The position numbers were made by a program, and so were the translations under genes. Positions 1-8,808 of a DNA stretch of 64,000 bases are shown here, piece by piece (the first letter of the stretch is position 1; each line of letters begins with the position of its first letter). The DNA is from Lachnoclostridium edouardi (GTDB lineage Bacteria; Bacillota; Clostridia; Lachnospirales; Lachnospiraceae): positions 1,319,673-1,383,672 of the forward strand of contig NZ_OESQ01000001.1 in assembly GCF_900240245.1 (NCBI RefSeq), in the 5' to 3' direction. Under the pieces are notes generated by a model that saw only the letters and a program-made list of their open reading frames with translations, made no database searches and was not told the DNA's origin.

Positions 1-17
1 AACACTATTAGTATATC

Positions 18-73
18 GCAAAAAAAGAATTTTGAAAAGTTTTTTTGCAATAAAAAAAGCCTTATTTAAAGGC
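18..73. other. AT-rich double hairpin region
   Basis: Two small inverted repeats lie here: an A-run/T-run stem at 18-26 with 40-48, and GCCTT/AAGGC arms at 59-63 and 69-73. Read on the minus strand the second is followed by seven Ts, as in an intrinsic terminator, but no minus-strand gene ends nearby. They may belong to a gene outside the window. I see nothing else in 1-230. Confidence 0.3.
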
Positions 74-234
74 ATTTGTGAGGCTTCAGAGCAGAAAATA
101 CTCCTAAAGATTTCTAGTGCTAACTTCTAAAGACGGGTATTTTATCATATTCATATGACAGGAACAAGAAAAATAGCCCGGGTAAAACCGTAAGTGTTTT
201 TTCACATATTTTTCAAACCATTTTCTGTATAATA

Positions 235-243
235 TGGTATAAT
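235..243 (+). promoter_or_regulatory. Extended -10 promoter for the subtilase gene
   Basis: A TG-N-TATAAT extended -10 element ends 38 bases before the start codon of the protease gene. A second TATAAT sits at 228-233. No good -35 box is visible at the right spacing, which fits an extended -10 promoter. A GGAGG ribosome binding site follows just before the start codon. Confidence 0.5.
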
Positions 244-281
244 GTGAAGACTTAAAATAAGGATAACAAGGAGGTAACAAA

Positions 282-1544
282 ATGCGGAGACGTTTTTCTG
301 CCTTTGTCACTGCTGCGGCCTTTAGTATTATTTCTCTGGCACAGGCTTTTCCTGCCTATGCTAAGCAGTCGGACGAAGCTTTTCATACATTTGCAGTGGG
401 ACCGGGCCTTATTAATTTATCCCCGGAAGATCAGTACGCTACATACCAGTGGGGATTAAAAAATGACGGTGAATTTCAGGCCATAGAATTGAAGCAGAAA
501 TTTACAGATATTGGAGCTATATACAGCAATGTTCCCAACCCTATCGGCCTGATCGGCCTGCCCCGCTCCAACGGACCTGATTCTTATTCTCAGGTGGTGA
601 CAAACGCTGTTCCCGGAATAGATATTAACGTACTTCCCGCCTGGAAAGCCTATTCTGCAGCCACCAATAAAAGACAAGTAATTGTAGCTGTTATTGACAC
701 AGGCATTGATATTAACCATCCTGATTTGAAAAATTCTATATGGGTAAATGAAGACGAGATTCCCGGAGACGGCATTGACAATGACGGCAACGGCTTTGTA
801 GATGATGTAAACGGGTGGAATTTTTTTGACAATAATAATCAGGTGTACACAGGAAATGAGGACGACCACGGCACTCACGTAGCCGGCACTATCGCCGCCT
901 CACGAGGGGACGGCGGAATAACAGGCATAGCTGACAACAGTCAGGTAAAAATTATGTCCATCAAAGCCCTGGGCACCTCCTCCGGAACCGGCACTCCTGA
1001 AATGATTGTACAGGCCATTAAATATGCCGAGGCTAACGGAGCTTCCATCTGCAATCTTAGCTCCGGCACCTTAAAATACAGCCAGGAGCTGGCGGATGCA
1101 ATTCAGAATTCTAACATGCTGTTTATTGTAGCCGCCGGAAACGGGGATACAAACGGCATAGGCTACAGCATCGACGATAATCCGATTTATCCTGCCGCCT
1201 TCCCCTATGACAATATTATTTCAGTGGCCAATTTAATGTTTGACGGAAGCCTGGATACCAGCTCCAACTTTGGCGCTGCAAGCGTTGATATTGCGGCCCC
1301 CGGCTCCTATATTGTCAGCACAATTTCAAATGGTTACGGATTTATGAGCGGAACCTCTATGGCAGCTCCTATGGTAACAGGAGTTGCAGCCATGATATAT
1401 GCCTCGGACGCCAATTTAAGTCTGGCAGACGTAAAAAACAGAATTCTTCAGACTGCTCGGCCTTTAGAACAGCTTCAGGGCAAGGTGGCTACCGGCGGCA
1501 TGTTGGACGCAGGAGCCGCCATGACTTACGGTCAGTCCTCCTGA
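282..1544 (+). CDS. Secreted subtilisin-like serine protease (peptidase S8)
   Basis: This is a 420-residue extracellular endopeptidase of the subtilase family. A signal peptide covers about residues 1-27 (basic start, hydrophobic core, PAYA-type cleavage site). The catalytic triad is readable: Asp139 in VIDTG, His196 in DDHGTH and Ser359 in GTSMAAP; the oxyanion Asn lies in VAAGN. The region between the signal peptide and about residue 115 is probably a short propeptide. There is no LPXTG motif, membrane tail or wall-binding repeat, so the mature enzyme should be released or loosely held. It is transcribed alone from its own extended -10 promoter and converges on the molybdenum operon with only 8 bases between stop codons. 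The family call is secure; the substrate is unknown. Confidence 0.93.
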   Translation: MRRRFSAFVTAAAFSIISLAQAFPAYAKQSDEAFHTFAVGPGLINLSPEDQYATYQWGLKNDGEFQAIELKQKFTDIGAIYSNVPNPIGLIGLPRSNGPDSYSQVVTNAVPGIDINVLPAWKAYSAATNKRQVIVAVIDTGIDINHPDLKNSIWVNEDEIPGDGIDNDGNGFVDDVNGWNFFDNNNQVYTGNEDDHGTHVAGTIAASRGDGGITGIADNSQVKIMSIKALGTSSGTGTPEMIVQAIKYAEANGASICNLSSGTLKYSQELADAIQNSNMLFIVAAGNGDTNGIGYSIDDNPIYPAAFPYDNIISVANLMFDGSLDTSSNFGAASVDIAAPGSYIVSTISNGYGFMSGTSMAAPMVTGVAAMIYASDANLSLADVKNRILQTARPLEQLQGKVATGGMLDAGAAMTYGQSS

Positions 1545-1552
1545 TACAAGGC

Positions 1553-2533
1553 TTAGGTGGTTTTGGTCCGATTTTGTTTTCCCCGGACCAAAATCAGCTG
1601 AGCTGCAATGCTTACTCCAATCTCCGCCGGGGTCTCGCTGAATATATCCAGACCAATAGGAGATATAATTCTTTTAATCTGATTTTCTGTGAAGCCATAT
1701 TCTTTTAATTTCTTATTTACAATTTCCTTTTTTGCCCTGCTGCCCACCGCCCCAATATAACAGGCAGGCGTAGTTAAGGCGTATCTCAGTACTTCTGTAT
1801 CCCCCAAATGCCCTCTTGTCATCACGCAGATATAATCCTTTTCACTGACAGCAAACTTCCCTGCCAGCTTTTCAAAATCAACTGTCCAGGTTTCCTCTGC
1901 CTCCGGAAACAATTCTTTTCTGGAAAATTCCTCCCTGTCGTCTATTACAATACATCGGAATCCTACATGGGACAAAAGAGGCACCGTCTCCTGGGCCAAA
2001 TGGCCTCCTCCAAAAATAAAAACCTTTGACTGAGACACCAGCCTGATCCCGTAACAAGGTTTTCCACTTATGTGAAAAAATCCCCGATCCTTTTCCACAG
2101 CCTGACTTTCATTATCCTGAAAAAAAGGCTCATCTCCATTTACAGGAAGGTAAAACCACAGATTTTCCCTGATCCCCTTTGTCTCTCCCTTTTGAAGCTG
2201 CCCTCTCAGATTATTTTTTGCCTCCTGAGAGATAAAAGAAAACAGCACCTCCACATCTCCTCCGCAAATCATTCCCAGATCTGCCGTCTCTTCTTTAGAC
2301 AGACAAAATTTCTCTCTGGAGGACTTTTTTTCTTCTAAAAACTTTACTCCCAGATCAATACATCTTTTTTCCAGCATTCCCCCGCCTATGGTTCCAAAAA
2401 GTCTGCCGGATGGGCCTATAGTCATACAGGCTCCTGCCTCCCTGGGGGCGCTTCCTCTGCCTTCTATAATTACAGCGAGAATACAGTCTTTTTCTTCCTC
2501 CAAAAGCTTTTTAAGCTGCTTCATAAGCTCCAT
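1553..2533 (-). CDS. xdhC: XdhC/CoxI family molybdenum-hydroxylase maturation protein
   Basis: This 326-residue protein has the XdhC layout: an N-terminal XdhC_CoxI domain (GRGSAPREAGA and GTIGGGMLE motifs, residues about 20-60) and a C-terminal Rossmann-like domain (FIFGGGHLAQ near 170, then GAVGSRAKK). XdhC proteins bind molybdenum cofactor and help load it, usually after sulfuration, into xanthine dehydrogenase-type hydroxylases. It is the last gene of the molybdenum operon, 18 bases after modC, with an AGGAGG site before its ATG. A 10-bp inverted repeat at 1561-1593 lies in its final codons. No hydroxylase gene is in the window, so the client enzyme must be encoded elsewhere. Confidence 0.88.
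   Translation of the reverse strand: MELMKQLKKLLEEEKDCILAVIIEGRGSAPREAGACMTIGPSGRLFGTIGGGMLEKRCIDLGVKFLEEKKSSREKFCLSKEETADLGMICGGDVEVLFSFISQEAKNNLRGQLQKGETKGIRENLWFYLPVNGDEPFFQDNESQAVEKDRGFFHISGKPCYGIRLVSQSKVFIFGGGHLAQETVPLLSHVGFRCIVIDDREEFSRKELFPEAEETWTVDFEKLAGKFAVSEKDYICVMTRGHLGDTEVLRYALTTPACYIGAVGSRAKKEIVNKKLKEYGFTENQIKRIISPIGLDIFSETPAEIGVSIAAQLILVRGKQNRTKTT
1561..1593. other. Inverted repeat between convergent genes
   Basis: Ten-base perfect arms (TTTTGGTCCG at 1561-1570 and its complement at 1584-1593) form a hairpin just after the protease stop codon and inside the last codons of xdhC. It could stop plus-strand transcription, but there is no T-run after it, so this is only a possible terminator. 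Confidence 0.35.
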
Positions 2534-2551
2534 ATTATGCCTCCTTTTCCC

Positions 2552-3598
2552 TTAGGCGCCCTCATACAGCAGCAATATGTCCTCAGGGGCAACTCCAATA
2601 CAGGAGGGCAGCCTTGGCGGCCTTTTTTCCTTTGCCATTCTCCACCAAATTTCCTCTGAATTCTGGTTCTGCCCTGTATACCGGAATCTGACAATCCACT
2701 CAAAAGGCTCCTCCATTTCATCTATGGGAGTAATACTGTAACAGTTTTTTGTTTCCTCCGGGTTAAAATAATGAGCTCTGATTCCAATTCCCCAAAGGTT
2801 GTCCTCCACCTGCTTTTTGGTGTGAAAAGTAGTTCCCCATTTAGGCACGTACACCTGCCTGTCCCCTGCTTTTTCCGCCTCCACTATATTTTTGCAGCCT
2901 GTCATAAGAGCTGCCTGTTTTGTCCCCGGATCTGCAAACAACCCTTTCGTCTCCCTGACCTGCTCCAGTCTTCCCCTGTCCATGAAACCGATTCTGCCGC
3001 ACAAATGATAGGCTTCGTCCCTGCTGTGAGTGACCATAAGCACAGGACCTTTAAAATTCTTTAAAAGCTCCCTCATCTCAATCTGCAGCTTGTCTCTTAA
3101 ATAGCTGTCCAAAGCGGAAAACGGCTCGTCCAGCATAAGTATGGCAGGCCGGCTTACTAGTATTCTGGCTAAAGCCGTCCTTTGCTGCTGGCCTCCGGAA
3201 AGCTGATGCGGCCTTCTCTCTTCCAGCCCCTGCAGCTGCAGAAGATTTACAATCTCATTGATTTCCCCATCCTCCGCCTGTCTGCCGGACCCTTTTATGC
3301 CGCATAAAATATTTTGTTTTACTGTCATGTTGGGAAATAAAGCGTAGTTTTGAAACAAATATCCTACCTGTCTTTTTTGGGGAGGCAGATTGATTTTTTT
3401 CTCGCTGTCAAATAACACCTTTCCATCTAAAACAATTTTTCCCCGGTCTGGTTTTTCAATTCCTGCAATACATCTAAGAGTCATGCTTTTCCCGCTGCCT
3501 GAGGCGCCTAAAAGTCCTAATATCCCCGATTCTGCATGAAAATCCGCCTGAAGATGAAAGTCAGGAAATCTTTTTTCAATCTGTACACTCAGACTCAC
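2552..3598 (-). CDS. modC: Molybdate ABC transporter ATP-binding protein
   Basis: This is the ATPase of the ModABC importer, which powers molybdate uptake. In the 348-residue product Walker A is GASGSGKS (31-38), the ABC signature is LSGGQQQR (133-140) and Walker B is ILMLDEP (153-159). After about residue 235 a C-terminal domain follows that lacks an obvious Mop repeat. I place the start at the GTG at 3598, which overlaps the modB stop codon as GTGA and has a G-rich Shine-Dalgarno. An upstream ATG at 3715 would add 39 residues inside modB that do not look like ABC protein. The position after modA and modB supports the substrate; sulfate or tungstate cannot be excluded from this gene alone. 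Confidence 0.9.
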   Translation of the reverse strand: MSLSVQIEKRFPDFHLQADFHAESGILGLLGASGSGKSMTLRCIAGIEKPDRGKIVLDGKVLFDSEKKINLPPQKRQVGYLFQNYALFPNMTVKQNILCGIKGSGRQAEDGEINEIVNLLQLQGLEERRPHQLSGGQQQRTALARILVSRPAILMLDEPFSALDSYLRDKLQIEMRELLKNFKGPVLMVTHSRDEAYHLCGRIGFMDRGRLEQVRETKGLFADPGTKQAALMTGCKNIVEAEKAGDRQVYVPKWGTTFHTKKQVEDNLWGIGIRAHYFNPEETKNCYSITPIDEMEEPFEWIVRFRYTGQNQNSEEIWWRMAKEKRPPRLPSCIGVAPEDILLLYEGA

Positions 3599-4260
3599 CC
3601 TTTCGCCCCCCTGTTTTTCTTTTCCAATACGTTCACCGCCGTCATTACTACAGCGGAAATGCTTAGGTTTACCATCACCCAGAAAAAAGCCCCTTTTCCG
3701 TCGTTGGTTCTCCAAAGCTGATACACTGTAGTAGATATTGTAGCTGTTTTTCCCGGAGTATAGCCGATCAGCATACTGGTGGCCCCGTATTCTCCAAGAG
3801 CCCTGGCAAAGGCCAGCACTGTACCTGCCAAAATCCCCTGTCTGCAGTAGGGCATCCTGATTTTCCAGAAAATATAGGAGTTGGAAAGGCCCAATGTTCT
3901 TCCTGCGTCCGCCAAAGTTTCATCGAAGCTTTCAAACGCCCCTCTGGCAGTTCTGTACATAAGAGGAAATGCCACCACAGAGGCGGCGGCGATTCCCCCG
4001 TACCAGGTCATTACAAAGGGAATTCCCCATTGAGCCAGCAAATGGCCTACAGGCCTTTTATTGCCTAAAATCAGCAGCAGAAAATAACCGACAACTGTAG
4101 GCGGCAGCACTAAAGGCAGGGTCAAAATCACATCCAAAAGCCCTTTAATTGTTTTAGGAAGCCTGGCTACGTAGTAGGCGGCTAAAATACCTGTAAAAAA
4201 TACAATTATACTGCTGATCGCCGCAATGCGCAGGGAATTTATTAAGGGATACCAGTCCAT
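3595..4260 (-). CDS. modB: Molybdate ABC transporter permease
   Basis: A 221-residue integral membrane subunit that forms the molybdate channel. It has the usual hydrophobic helices and a clear EAA-type cytoplasmic loop (residues about 125-150, DAGRTLGLSNSYIFWKI) that docks on ModC. The length matches the ModB family. It starts 17 bases after modA with an AAGGAG site, and its TGA overlaps the GTG start of modC, so ModB and ModC are probably translationally coupled. Confidence 0.93.
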   Translation of the reverse strand: MDWYPLINSLRIAAISSIIVFFTGILAAYYVARLPKTIKGLLDVILTLPLVLPPTVVGYFLLLILGNKRPVGHLLAQWGIPFVMTWYGGIAAASVVAFPLMYRTARGAFESFDETLADAGRTLGLSNSYIFWKIRMPYCRQGILAGTVLAFARALGEYGATSMLIGYTPGKTATISTTVYQLWRTNDGKGAFFWVMVNLSISAVVMTAVNVLEKKNRGAKG

Positions 4261-4277
4261 GCTTTCTCACTTCTCCT

Positions 4278-5159
4278 TTATTCTGCAGGTGAAAATCCTA
4301 CTTCCTTAAAAATATTCATAGCCTCATCCCCAGTGAGAAAGTCTAAAAACGCCTCTGCTTCTGCCTGATGCTGTGAATTTTTTAATACTGCCGCAGGGTA
4401 AATCACCTGGCCGCACATTTCTGCCGTAGCTTCATCTGTAACATTTAAGCCTGCGCTGAAGGCGTCAGTACAATATACAATTCCAAAGTCTACGCTGCCC
4501 TCTGAAATTTGAGTAGTAACCTCTTTTACATTTGTTCCATATGTAATCTTTCCTGCCTTTGCTAGCTCCTCCTGATTCAGTCCAAAATATTCCAAAATCT
4601 TCTCAGTGTACTGTCCCACAGGCACGTCGCTGTTGCCCATTGCCATTAAAACCTGATTATTTTTCAGCTGCTCCGCCATATCTTCAAAGCTTTTAATGCC
4701 TGACTGACTGTTGTCCGCCACACATAAAGTAACCTTGTTCTCCAAAAGATTGATTCTGGAGCCCTGTAAAATATAGTCTAAACCTTCTGTATTTACCTGA
4801 GAATCTGCCTCTATATCCAGCTGGTCCATTTGCTTTTGGCCTGCTGAAATAAACAGAGCACATTCAGCCCCTTCCTGAATCTGAGTTTTCAATGTGCCTG
4901 AGGAATCAAAATTAAATGTAAGCTTAATGCCTGGAACAGCCTCCTCATAAATTTCACTGATTTTTTCCAGAGTTTCCGTCATAGAAGCGGCGGCGAAGAC
5001 AATCAGCTCTGTTTCCTTTGCCTCCTCTTTTGTCTCAGATACGGCAGCTGTTTCCTCTTTACCTGCCTCCGTTTTTTCGCTACTGCCGCAGGCTGTCAGA
5101 CTAAGCCCCATAATCACTCCCATTACTGCTGCTCCTAACTGAATAGCTTTCTTTTTCAT
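4278..5159 (-). CDS. modA: Molybdate-binding lipoprotein
   Basis: This 293-residue protein is the extracytoplasmic receptor that captures molybdate for ModBC. Residues 1-23 are a lipoprotein signal ending in the lipobox LTAC, with Cys24 as the lipid anchor; an acidic Lys/Glu-rich linker follows to about residue 50. The ModA fold then starts with LIVFAAASMTE and shows the family segments SGTLKTQI, ALFISA and DFGIVY. It precedes modB in the molybdenum operon. Tungstate is the main alternative ligand. Confidence 0.93.
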   Translation of the reverse strand: MKKKAIQLGAAVMGVIMGLSLTACGSSEKTEAGKEETAAVSETKEEAKETELIVFAAASMTETLEKISEIYEEAVPGIKLTFNFDSSGTLKTQIQEGAECALFISAGQKQMDQLDIEADSQVNTEGLDYILQGSRINLLENKVTLCVADNSQSGIKSFEDMAEQLKNNQVLMAMGNSDVPVGQYTEKILEYFGLNQEELAKAGKITYGTNVKEVTTQISEGSVDFGIVYCTDAFSAGLNVTDEATAEMCGQVIYPAAVLKNSQHQAEAEAFLDFLTGDEAMNIFKEVGFSPAE

Positions 5160-5205
5160 CTTTTATATCTTCTTCTCTATATGTATATTTTTCTTTATTG
5201 TGCTT

Positions 5206-6150
5206 TTAATTCTTTCCCTTTTCACCGCAGTCATGGGCTTCCTCTCTTAAAAGCTCTATGCCATGGGGAATTACATTTAAAAAGCTGTCCATGCTTTCCT
5301 CCACAGCCTTTAAACTGCCAGGCAGGTTAATAATTAAGGTTCTTCCCCTGATTACAGATACGCCTCTGGACAACATGGCCCTGGAAGTGATTTTCATTGA
5401 ATATGCTCTGATAGCTTCAGCAATTCCAGGAGCATTTCTGTGGGCCACTGCCATTGTGGCCTCCGGGGTTATGTCTCTTTGGGAAAATCCTGTGCCTCCT
5501 GTTGTGAGAATCAAGTCAGGCTGTCTTTGATCGCACAGTCTGATCAGCTGGCTTTTTAAGGCTTCCTCATCGTCTGGAAGCAGCAGCCGCTCTATAATTT
5601 CATATCCCTCTTTTTTCAGCCTGTCCTCTATAGCAGGGCCGCTTTTGTCTACTCTCTCCCCCCGGAAACCTTTATCTGACAAGGTGATAACGGCAGCCTG
5701 GAAGGGCCGTTTTCCCTCGTAAGGAATGATTTCCATATTGTCCCCGGGGGCAATCCTTCCCCCTGAAATCACAGCCGCAAATACGCCTTCCCTGGGCATA
5801 ATGCAGTCGCCCATTCTGTTGTATATATTACAGTGGCTGTGGCATTCTTTTCCAATCTGGGTGATTTCCAAAACCACCTGGTTGCACCTTAGTCTGGCGC
5901 CTACCGGCAAAGCGGAAAAATCAATTCCCTCCACCACCAGATTCTCCCCAAATTCGCCGTAATCCACCTGGGCTCCCAGTTTGTTAAACTCTTCTATTTT
6001 TCCAGCGCTTAACAGGCTCACCTGCCTGTGCCATCTGCCTGCATGGGCGTCCTCTGCAATTCCCCAGTTCTCCTTAAAATCTCCGGCCGGTATCTGTTTT
6101 TTCTCTGTTCCTCTTTTTTCGCTGATGCAGACAGCCAGTACTTTTCCCAT
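5206..6150 (-). CDS. MOSC domain-MogA/MoaB fusion protein
   Basis: This 314-residue protein joins two molybdenum-cofactor domains. Residues 1 to about 145 are a MOSC domain, a fold found in sulfur-carrying and cofactor-binding proteins such as the MOCOS C-terminus; it has one Cys in ECHSHCN. Residues about 150-310 are a MogA/MoaB-type domain with TTGGTG near 220 and ITPEA, known to adenylylate molybdopterin before metal insertion. The MOSC half may hand sulfur or cofactor to a hydroxylase, consistent with xdhC in the same operon. It starts 3 bases after moaA. The MOSC role is inference; both domain assignments are clear. Confidence 0.88.
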   Translation of the reverse strand: MGKVLAVCISEKRGTEKKQIPAGDFKENWGIAEDAHAGRWHRQVSLLSAGKIEEFNKLGAQVDYGEFGENLVVEGIDFSALPVGARLRCNQVVLEITQIGKECHSHCNIYNRMGDCIMPREGVFAAVISGGRIAPGDNMEIIPYEGKRPFQAAVITLSDKGFRGERVDKSGPAIEDRLKKEGYEIIERLLLPDDEEALKSQLIRLCDQRQPDLILTTGGTGFSQRDITPEATMAVAHRNAPGIAEAIRAYSMKITSRAMLSRGVSVIRGRTLIINLPGSLKAVEESMDSFLNVIPHGIELLREEAHDCGEKGKN

Positions 6151-6153
6151 ATG

Positions 6154-7131
6154 TCATCCTCCAATCTGCCACATCATTTTACTTTCTGCAATATTATCTG
6201 ATTGGCCGAAACAGTGGCCCCTTGGTTTCTCATAAACAGCTTTCTTTATTTCCCGCAAAATCTCCTGATCTGTTTTCCCCTGGCGCAGAAGCTTTTTTAA
6301 ATCTACTCCATAATCATAACAAAGGCATGGTTTTAAAATTCCCTGACTAGTAAGACGGACCCTGTTGCAGCCTGTGCAGAATTTATTGGTAACAGCGTCA
6401 ATAAGACCTACAGGAGCTTTCAGCCCGGCGCTTTCAAAGTATCTGGCAGGGCCTGCGCCTAAGGCTTTTTTTGTCTCCTTTAAATCAGGATACATAATCT
6501 TTAACTGGGCTAAGGCCTCTTCTCCTGTGATTCCTTCCATCTTCCTTCCCAAACCTAAGGGCATCAATTCAATAAACCGCACAGGAATTCCTTCTTTTAA
6601 AAGCTCTGTTAAATTCTTCCAATGTTCCTTTTCGTTTTTCAAAAGCACAGCGTTAATTTTTATAGGAATCTGCAGCCTTCTGCCAGCCTGGATTCCTTTT
6701 AATACCTGATTCAGATTTCCCTTTCCTCCAGTAAGCTTACAATAAAAATCCTCATCCAATGTGTCCAGGCTTACGTTGATCCCGTGGACTCCTGCTTTTT
6801 TTAAAGCCTCTGCTTTTTCCTCCAGGAAAATCCCGTTTGTAGTTAAAGTTACCTGCCTAATACCGGAAATGCTTTTCAAACCGGCAATTATATGGGAAAC
6901 ATCTTTCCTTAAAAGAGGTTCTCCTCCTGTGATTTTTATTTTCTTAATGCCCAAGGTCTCAAAAAGCCCTGTAAGCCTGATAATCTCCCTGGAGGTTAAA
7001 TATTTATCTGGTATTTCTCTTTTATTTTGATTTTGCCATTTTACAGGCATACAGTAGGCGCAGCGCAGATTACACTCTTCTGTAATAGAGATTCTTAAAT
7101 AATCAATATTTCTCTGAAACTGGTCAATCAT
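6154..7131 (-). CDS. moaA: GTP 3',8-cyclase (radical SAM), molybdenum cofactor step 1
   Basis: A 325-residue MoaA that converts GTP to 3',8-cyclo-GTP with S-adenosylmethionine. The radical-SAM cluster Cys residues are C20, C24 and C27 (CNLRCAYC); the second cluster uses the C-terminal CTGC and the further Cys in ILKPCLC. The protein ends in Gly-Gly, the conserved MoaA tail that enters the active site. Its start overlaps the end of moaC by 8 bases, so the two are probably coupled. Function is secure. Confidence 0.96.
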   Translation of the reverse strand: MIDQFQRNIDYLRISITEECNLRCAYCMPVKWQNQNKREIPDKYLTSREIIRLTGLFETLGIKKIKITGGEPLLRKDVSHIIAGLKSISGIRQVTLTTNGIFLEEKAEALKKAGVHGINVSLDTLDEDFYCKLTGGKGNLNQVLKGIQAGRRLQIPIKINAVLLKNEKEHWKNLTELLKEGIPVRFIELMPLGLGRKMEGITGEEALAQLKIMYPDLKETKKALGAGPARYFESAGLKAPVGLIDAVTNKFCTGCNRVRLTSQGILKPCLCYDYGVDLKKLLRQGKTDQEILREIKKAVYEKPRGHCFGQSDNIAESKMMWQIGG

Positions 7132-7609
7132 AATGCCCCTCGCAGTAAAAGTCTCCGCTTTTTCCTCCCTGCTTTTCCACTAAATGCACATCCTGGATTC
7201 TCATCCCCCTGTCAATGGCCTTGCACATATCGTACACTGTGAGAAGAGCAGCCGTGACCCCGGTTAGGGCCTCCATCTCCACGCCGGTCCTTCCCTGGCA
7301 GGAAACAGTGCACACTGCCTCCACAGAAGCTTCTTCCTCATGTAAAACAAATTCCACACTGCTTTTTGTCAGATTTATAGGGTGGCACAGGGGAATCAAA
7401 TCTGCCGTTTTCTTTGTGCCCATAATTCCTCCGATTTGAGCCACTCCCAGCACGTCCCCCTTTTTACACTGTCCCTGCTTCACCGCCTTAAAGCACCGGC
7501 GGCTCATATAGATTTTTCCTGCTGCCACGGCTCTGCGGCTGGTTACTGCCTTTTCTCCAACGTCTACCATAACCGCGTTTCCCATTTGATCCACATGGGT
7601 AAATTCCAT
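7124..7609 (-). CDS. moaC: Cyclic pyranopterin monophosphate synthase
   Basis: A 161-residue MoaC that rearranges the MoaA product into cyclic pyranopterin monophosphate. Visible family motifs are [16 protein letters not shown] near the N-terminus, LIPLCHP near residue 73, [10 protein letters not shown] near 111 and YDMCKAID near 127; the last includes the conserved catalytic Lys. The length is normal. It lies between the molybdopterin-binding gene and moaA, overlapping moaA by 8 bases. Confidence 0.96.
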   Translation of the reverse strand: MEFTHVDQMGNAVMVDVGEKAVTSRRAVAAGKIYMSRRCFKAVKQGQCKKGDVLGVAQIGGIMGTKKTADLIPLCHPINLTKSSVEFVLHEEEASVEAVCTVSCQGRTGVEMEALTGVTAALLTVYDMCKAIDRGMRIQDVHLVEKQGGKSGDFYCEGHYD

Positions 7610-7643
7610 TTTCAGCCGCTCCTTTCTGTCTAATCCCTAATTC

Positions 7644-8666
7644 TTATACTCCATGTCCAAAGCTGCAGTTAGGAAAATGGCATTCCTGACAATTTAGACA
7701 CAGTCCGCCGTTTCCAAGCCCGGCCAGCTGACTGGCTGTTACAGGCTCATCTGCCAGTAAATAAGGCAGAATCAAATCAAATATTGTCCTTTTTGCATAC
7801 ATTACGCAGCCTGGCAGGCCGCATATAGGCAGGCCCTCTTTATAGGCCAGCAAAAACATGGCTCCCGGCAGAACAGGAGCTCCATAAGAAATAATCTTTG
7901 CCCCTGTATTTTTAATGGCAAGAGGGGTTTTATCGTCAGGGTCCACGCTCATTCCCCCTGTACAGAACACCATTTCCACCCCTGTATCCGCCATGTCCAT
8001 AATGGCCTTTGTTATTTTTTCATGGTCGTCGTCTAAAACCACATGAGATACCATGGAGCAGCCGTATTCCTCCAGTTTTTCTTTTAAAACAGGAGTAAAG
8101 GTATCTTGAATTCTTCCGTAGAACACCTCGTTTCCTGTGGTTATCACTCCAAAGGTTTTCTTTTTCATAGGAAGCAGGCGCATTAAGGGCTTATCTCCGG
8201 CCGCTTTTTTGGCCTCCTCCATTTTTTCCCTTTTAATCACCAGGGGAATAATCCTGGTTCCGCACAGCTTGTCCCCCTTTTTCACAGGAAAGCCTGAGGC
8301 GCGGGATGCTATCATCATATCTCCTAAAGAGTTCACTGCCCGCATTCCCTCTATGTCAGCTAAAAACAGACCGTCTATTTCTGCTGTCAGCTCAATTTTT
8401 CCTTCCTTAGGCTGTGAGGCCTTCATATAATCTCCTTCACAGATTTCTCTTAAAATCTGGGCCGCCTCATCCTCATGGAGCATTGTATCGTCATTCTCCC
8501 AAATATAAATATGGTCTTTTCCTATACTTAACAGCACAGGAATATCTTCCTCACGGACAATATGGCCTTTGCGAAATACTGCGTCCTTTGTCACCCCTTT
8601 TATAATCTGAGTCATATCATGGCACAGTACCTGGTCTACCGCCTCTTGTGTTTTAATTAATTTCAT
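7644..8666 (-). CDS. MoeA/MogA-like molybdopterin-binding protein with Cys-rich tail
   Basis: This 340-residue protein carries a MoCF-biosynthesis (molybdopterin-binding) domain over about residues 165-300, recognised by GVITTGNEVFYGR, CTGGMSVDPDD and the LPG motifs (PVLPGAMFL, CGLPGC). The N-terminal part is specific to clostridial homologues. The last 20 residues hold a cluster of four Cys (CLNCQECHFPNC), a possible metal or iron-sulfur site. It is the first gene of the molybdenum operon and may replace the MoeA metal-insertion step, since no moeA is present here. That role is inference. Confidence 0.8.
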   Translation of the reverse strand: MKLIKTQEAVDQVLCHDMTQIIKGVTKDAVFRKGHIVREEDIPVLLSIGKDHIYIWENDDTMLHEDEAAQILREICEGDYMKASQPKEGKIELTAEIDGLFLADIEGMRAVNSLGDMMIASRASGFPVKKGDKLCGTRIIPLVIKREKMEEAKKAAGDKPLMRLLPMKKKTFGVITTGNEVFYGRIQDTFTPVLKEKLEEYGCSMVSHVVLDDDHEKITKAIMDMADTGVEMVFCTGGMSVDPDDKTPLAIKNTGAKIISYGAPVLPGAMFLLAYKEGLPICGLPGCVMYAKRTIFDLILPYLLADEPVTASQLAGLGNGGLCLNCQECHFPNCSFGHGV

Positions 8667-8718
8667 AAGCTGTCATTTCCTTTTCTCATATACCTGCTGT
8701 TTATTTCCAGGCGTTCAC

Positions 8719-8747
8719 ATTATATCATAAATGTACATGATTTTAAA
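8719..8747 (-). promoter_or_regulatory. Promoter-like site for the molybdenum operon
   Basis: On the minus strand a TTTAAA box (8742-8747) is followed 17 bases later by TATAAT (8719-8724), 53 bases before the first gene of the molybdenum operon and just past the terminator of the upstream unit. The -35 match is weak. No molybdenum-cofactor riboswitch is recognisable in the short leader. Confidence 0.45.
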
Positions 8748-8792
8748 GAAAAAGAGGTGCATCTCAATTACCTTTTCAGACGCATCCTCTTT
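8738..8792 (-). terminator. Intrinsic terminator ending the surface/ATPase unit
   Basis: Arms at 8751-8764 and 8778-8792 pair (AAAGAGG with CCTCTTT plus an imperfect inner stem). On the minus strand the hairpin is followed by a T-rich run at 8738-8750. It lies 17 bases after the last gene of the 8809-36078 unit and separates it from the molybdenum operon. Confidence 0.75.
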
Positions 8793-8808
8793 CCCTTAAT
8801 TGCTGTTA

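Noticed and set aside
104..310. 68-codon minus-strand frame overlapping the protease promoter and start
   Set aside because: It has no ribosome binding site, overlaps the start of the protease gene and has an ordinary noncoding composition.
282..1544. Subtilase as a working part of the surface motor, by analogy with the MIB-MIP protease
   Set aside because: It is on the other strand, has its own promoter and is separated by the whole molybdenum operon; the MIP protease is also of another family.
8667..8718. Molybdenum-cofactor riboswitch before the molybdenum operon
   Set aside because: The leader is only about 50 bases long, too short for the known aptamer, and shows no matching stems.
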